From: Nitratiruptor sp.
Lineage (GTDB): Bacteria; Campylobacterota; Campylobacteria; Campylobacterales; Nitratiruptoraceae
DNA: 6,178 nt
Direction of reading: 5' to 3'
NCBI GenBank assembly: GCA_015494505.1
Contig: WGBB01000172.1
Span: 1-6,178 of the forward strand
Shown here: in pieces, positions 5,207 through 6,178 of the stretch
Layout: every line of letters starts with the position of its first letter
Position numbering within the stretch: the first letter of the stretch is position 1
Position numbers and translations under genes: made by a program
Notes under the pieces: model-generated
Databases searched by the model: none
Told to the model about the DNA's origin: nothing
What the model saw: only the letters and a program-made list of their open reading frames with translations

Positions 5207-5990
5207 AGTCGATCCCTTCGTTGAGCGATTCGACCGCGCTCTTTTTACTTCTTGGCGTCACAGTCGTCTGGATCCCCTTGCTTCCCTTGAGGCGCTCTTC
5301 GTCGCTTCCTTGCCATCCCTTGACGTAGTGGCTGCCCACTTTGCCCAGAGCCACTTCACGCGGCAATACCTTGATAGCAGCGATTTCGGTCACGCACGCA
5401 TGCTCGCACAGCCCGCATCCCGTACAGTAGTCGGGATCGACTACCGGCAGGAGCTTGGCGTGCTTGCCGGTGCGTTCATTACGACGCAGTTCCATAAATA
5501 TCGCTTTGTCCAGCAGCGGACATGCGCGATAGCAGGCATCACACTGGATCCCCCAATAGGCGATGCAGTCTTTGATATCCACTATCGCCACACCCATACG
5601 CATCATCGTGATGTCAAAGACCCGTTTGCCCTCTTGCTCCCTCGTGACACTCTCTATATCGAGCGCTCCCGTGGGGCAAGCCGGCACACAAGGGATGTCG
5701 TCGCACATGTAGCAGGGCACATCCCTTGGGATATAGTAGGGCGTCCCGAGAGGTTTGTGGTCTCCCGGTTTGGCCAGCATCAGCGTATCGTACGGGCAAG
5801 CCTCCACGCAGAGCCCGCATTTGATACACATCTTGATAAATTCATCCTCTTTGCGTGCTCCCGGTGGACGCAGCAAGAGCTCGGAGGCTTTGGCTTCGTC
5901 CACGAAAGCGCTCCAGACGATGCCGCCCGTGGCGGCAATCGCGATATTTTGGGCCATCGATACCAAGAAGGCGCGGCGATTTTTGTCCAT
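5199..5990 (-). CDS. napG: NapG, periplasmic ferredoxin-type quinol dehydrogenase subunit
   Basis: NapG (263 aa) passes electrons from NapH towards NapB and NapA. The N-terminus MDKNRRAFLVS is a twin-arginine motif followed by a hydrophobic segment (about residues 11-30), with a likely cleavage site after AKA (residue 35), so export by Tat is expected. Four cysteine groups for [4Fe-4S] clusters are visible: C55/58/61/65, C93/96/101/105, C142/150/153/157 and C189/192/195/199. This is the full NapG pattern. An in-frame GTG at 6008 would add six residues, but I chose the ATG at 5990: it has a strong GGGGAGGGG ribosome site just upstream and places the Tat motif at the extreme N-terminus. The stop codon lies inside the napH start region (8-nt overlap), which points to translational coupling. 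The related MauM family is the only realistic alternative, and the context settles it. Confidence 0.96.
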   Translation of the reverse strand: MDKNRRAFLVSMAQNIAIAATGGIVWSAFVDEAKASELLLRPPGARKEDEFIKMCIKCGLCVEACPYDTLMLAKPGDHKPLGTPYYIPRDVPCYMCDDIPCVPACPTGALDIESVTREQEGKRVFDITMMRMGVAIVDIKDCIAYWGIQCDACYRACPLLDKAIFMELRRNERTGKHAKLLPVVDPDYCTGCGLCEHACVTEIAAIKVLPREVALGKVGSHYVKGWQGSDEERLKGSKGIQTTVTPRSKKSAVESLNEGIDFE

Positions 5991-6008
5991 CGTCCCCTCC
6001 CCGCTCAC

Positions 6009-6178
6009 TTAGGCCTTATAGATTTTGACCGCACATTTTTTGTAGTCGGTCTGTTTTGAGATAGGACATGTGGCATCGAGAGTGACCTTGTTGATATAGA
6101 CACGCTCGTCGAACCATGGTACGAACACGAGACCTCTTGGCGGTCGGTTACGACCTCTCGTCTCAACACGCGCTTTGA
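6009..6178 (-). CDS. napA: Periplasmic nitrate reductase catalytic subunit NapA, C-terminal fragment (5' part outside window)
   Basis: This is the last 55 codons plus TAA stop of NapA, the periplasmic molybdenum (bis-MGD) and [4Fe-4S] enzyme that reduces nitrate to nitrite. I translated it by hand from the minus strand. It contains VETRGRNRPPRGLVFVPWFD, then VTLDATCPISKQTDYKKCAV and ends in KIYKA. The blocks ETRGRNRPP, LDAT and KKCAVK are the conserved C-terminal signature of NapA; E. coli NapA ends very similarly. This region belongs to the domain that closes over the molybdopterin cofactor. The Tat signal, the cluster cysteines and the Mo-binding Cys lie upstream and cannot be checked here. 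The stop is 18 nt before the napG start. The fragment is open at the window edge; nothing suggests that the gene itself is broken. Confidence 0.96.
   Translation of the reverse strand, partial: KARVETRGRNRPPRGLVFVPWFDERVYINKVTLDATCPISKQTDYKKCAVKIYKA

Noticed and set aside
5991..6008. GTG start of napG at 6008, six codons upstream of the ATG
   Set aside because: It would use the ribosome binding sequence itself as coding sequence and push the Tat motif inward; the ATG at 5990 is better placed.
1..6178. CRISPR array, tRNA or rRNA gene, insertion sequence, transposase or toxin-antitoxin pair
   Set aside because: I saw no spaced direct repeats, no cloverleaf or rRNA-like sequence and no transposase motif; coding space is filled by nap, PAS and porin genes.

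Overview
The window is the 3' part of a periplasmic nitrate reductase (Nap) operon, read entirely on the minus strand, followed by a PAS-domain redox sensor gene and an outer-membrane porin gene. The order napA-napG-napH-napB-napF-napL-napD, with no napC visible and with the WD40-like napL, is the arrangement known from Campylobacterota (Epsilonproteobacteria) such as Wolinella and deep-sea vent genera. The porin is of the Campylobacterota OprD-like type, which agrees. Presence of napF and fairly high GC in the nap genes argue against C. jejuni and suggest an environmental, perhaps marine or vent, member. I cannot name the genus.

Layout in transcription order (high to low coordinates): the last 55 codons of napA (6009-6178, cut by the window edge); napG (5199-5990) and napH (4376-5206), the four-cluster ferredoxin and the membrane quinol-oxidising partner; napB (3802-4386), the dihaem cytochrome; napF (3326-3802), a cytoplasmic iron-sulfur protein; napL (2379-3329), a periplasmic beta-propeller-like protein; napD (2035-2382), the NapA maturation chaperone; a 173-aa single-PAS protein resembling CetB/Aer sensors (1504-2025); a 104-bp regulatory gap (1400-1503); an OprD-type porin (134-1399); and 133 bp of gene-free sequence with two hairpin-forming inverted repeats. 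The genes from napG to napD are joined by stop/start overlaps of 1 to 11 nt. The PAS gene follows napD after 9 bp, so it is very probably co-transcribed with nap.

How it works together (family knowledge): menaquinol is oxidised by NapH, electrons pass through NapG to NapB and then to the molybdenum enzyme NapA in the periplasm. NapD escorts NapA before Tat export, and NapF and NapL are accessory. The PAS protein probably senses redox state, possibly for energy taxis. The porin may bring nitrate or other anions and substrates into the periplasm.

The most interesting non-coding signal is in the porin promoter. A perfect FNR-type site (TTGAT-N4-ATCAA, 1478-1491) lies 41.5 bp from a start point predicted from a good -10 box, as in a class II FNR-activated promoter, and it is followed by two further inverted repeats. 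I did not find a wholly novel system; the nap core is ordinary. The parts worth a second look are the PAS gene in the operon, the lipobox in NapB, and the porin promoter and its gene's uneven base composition.
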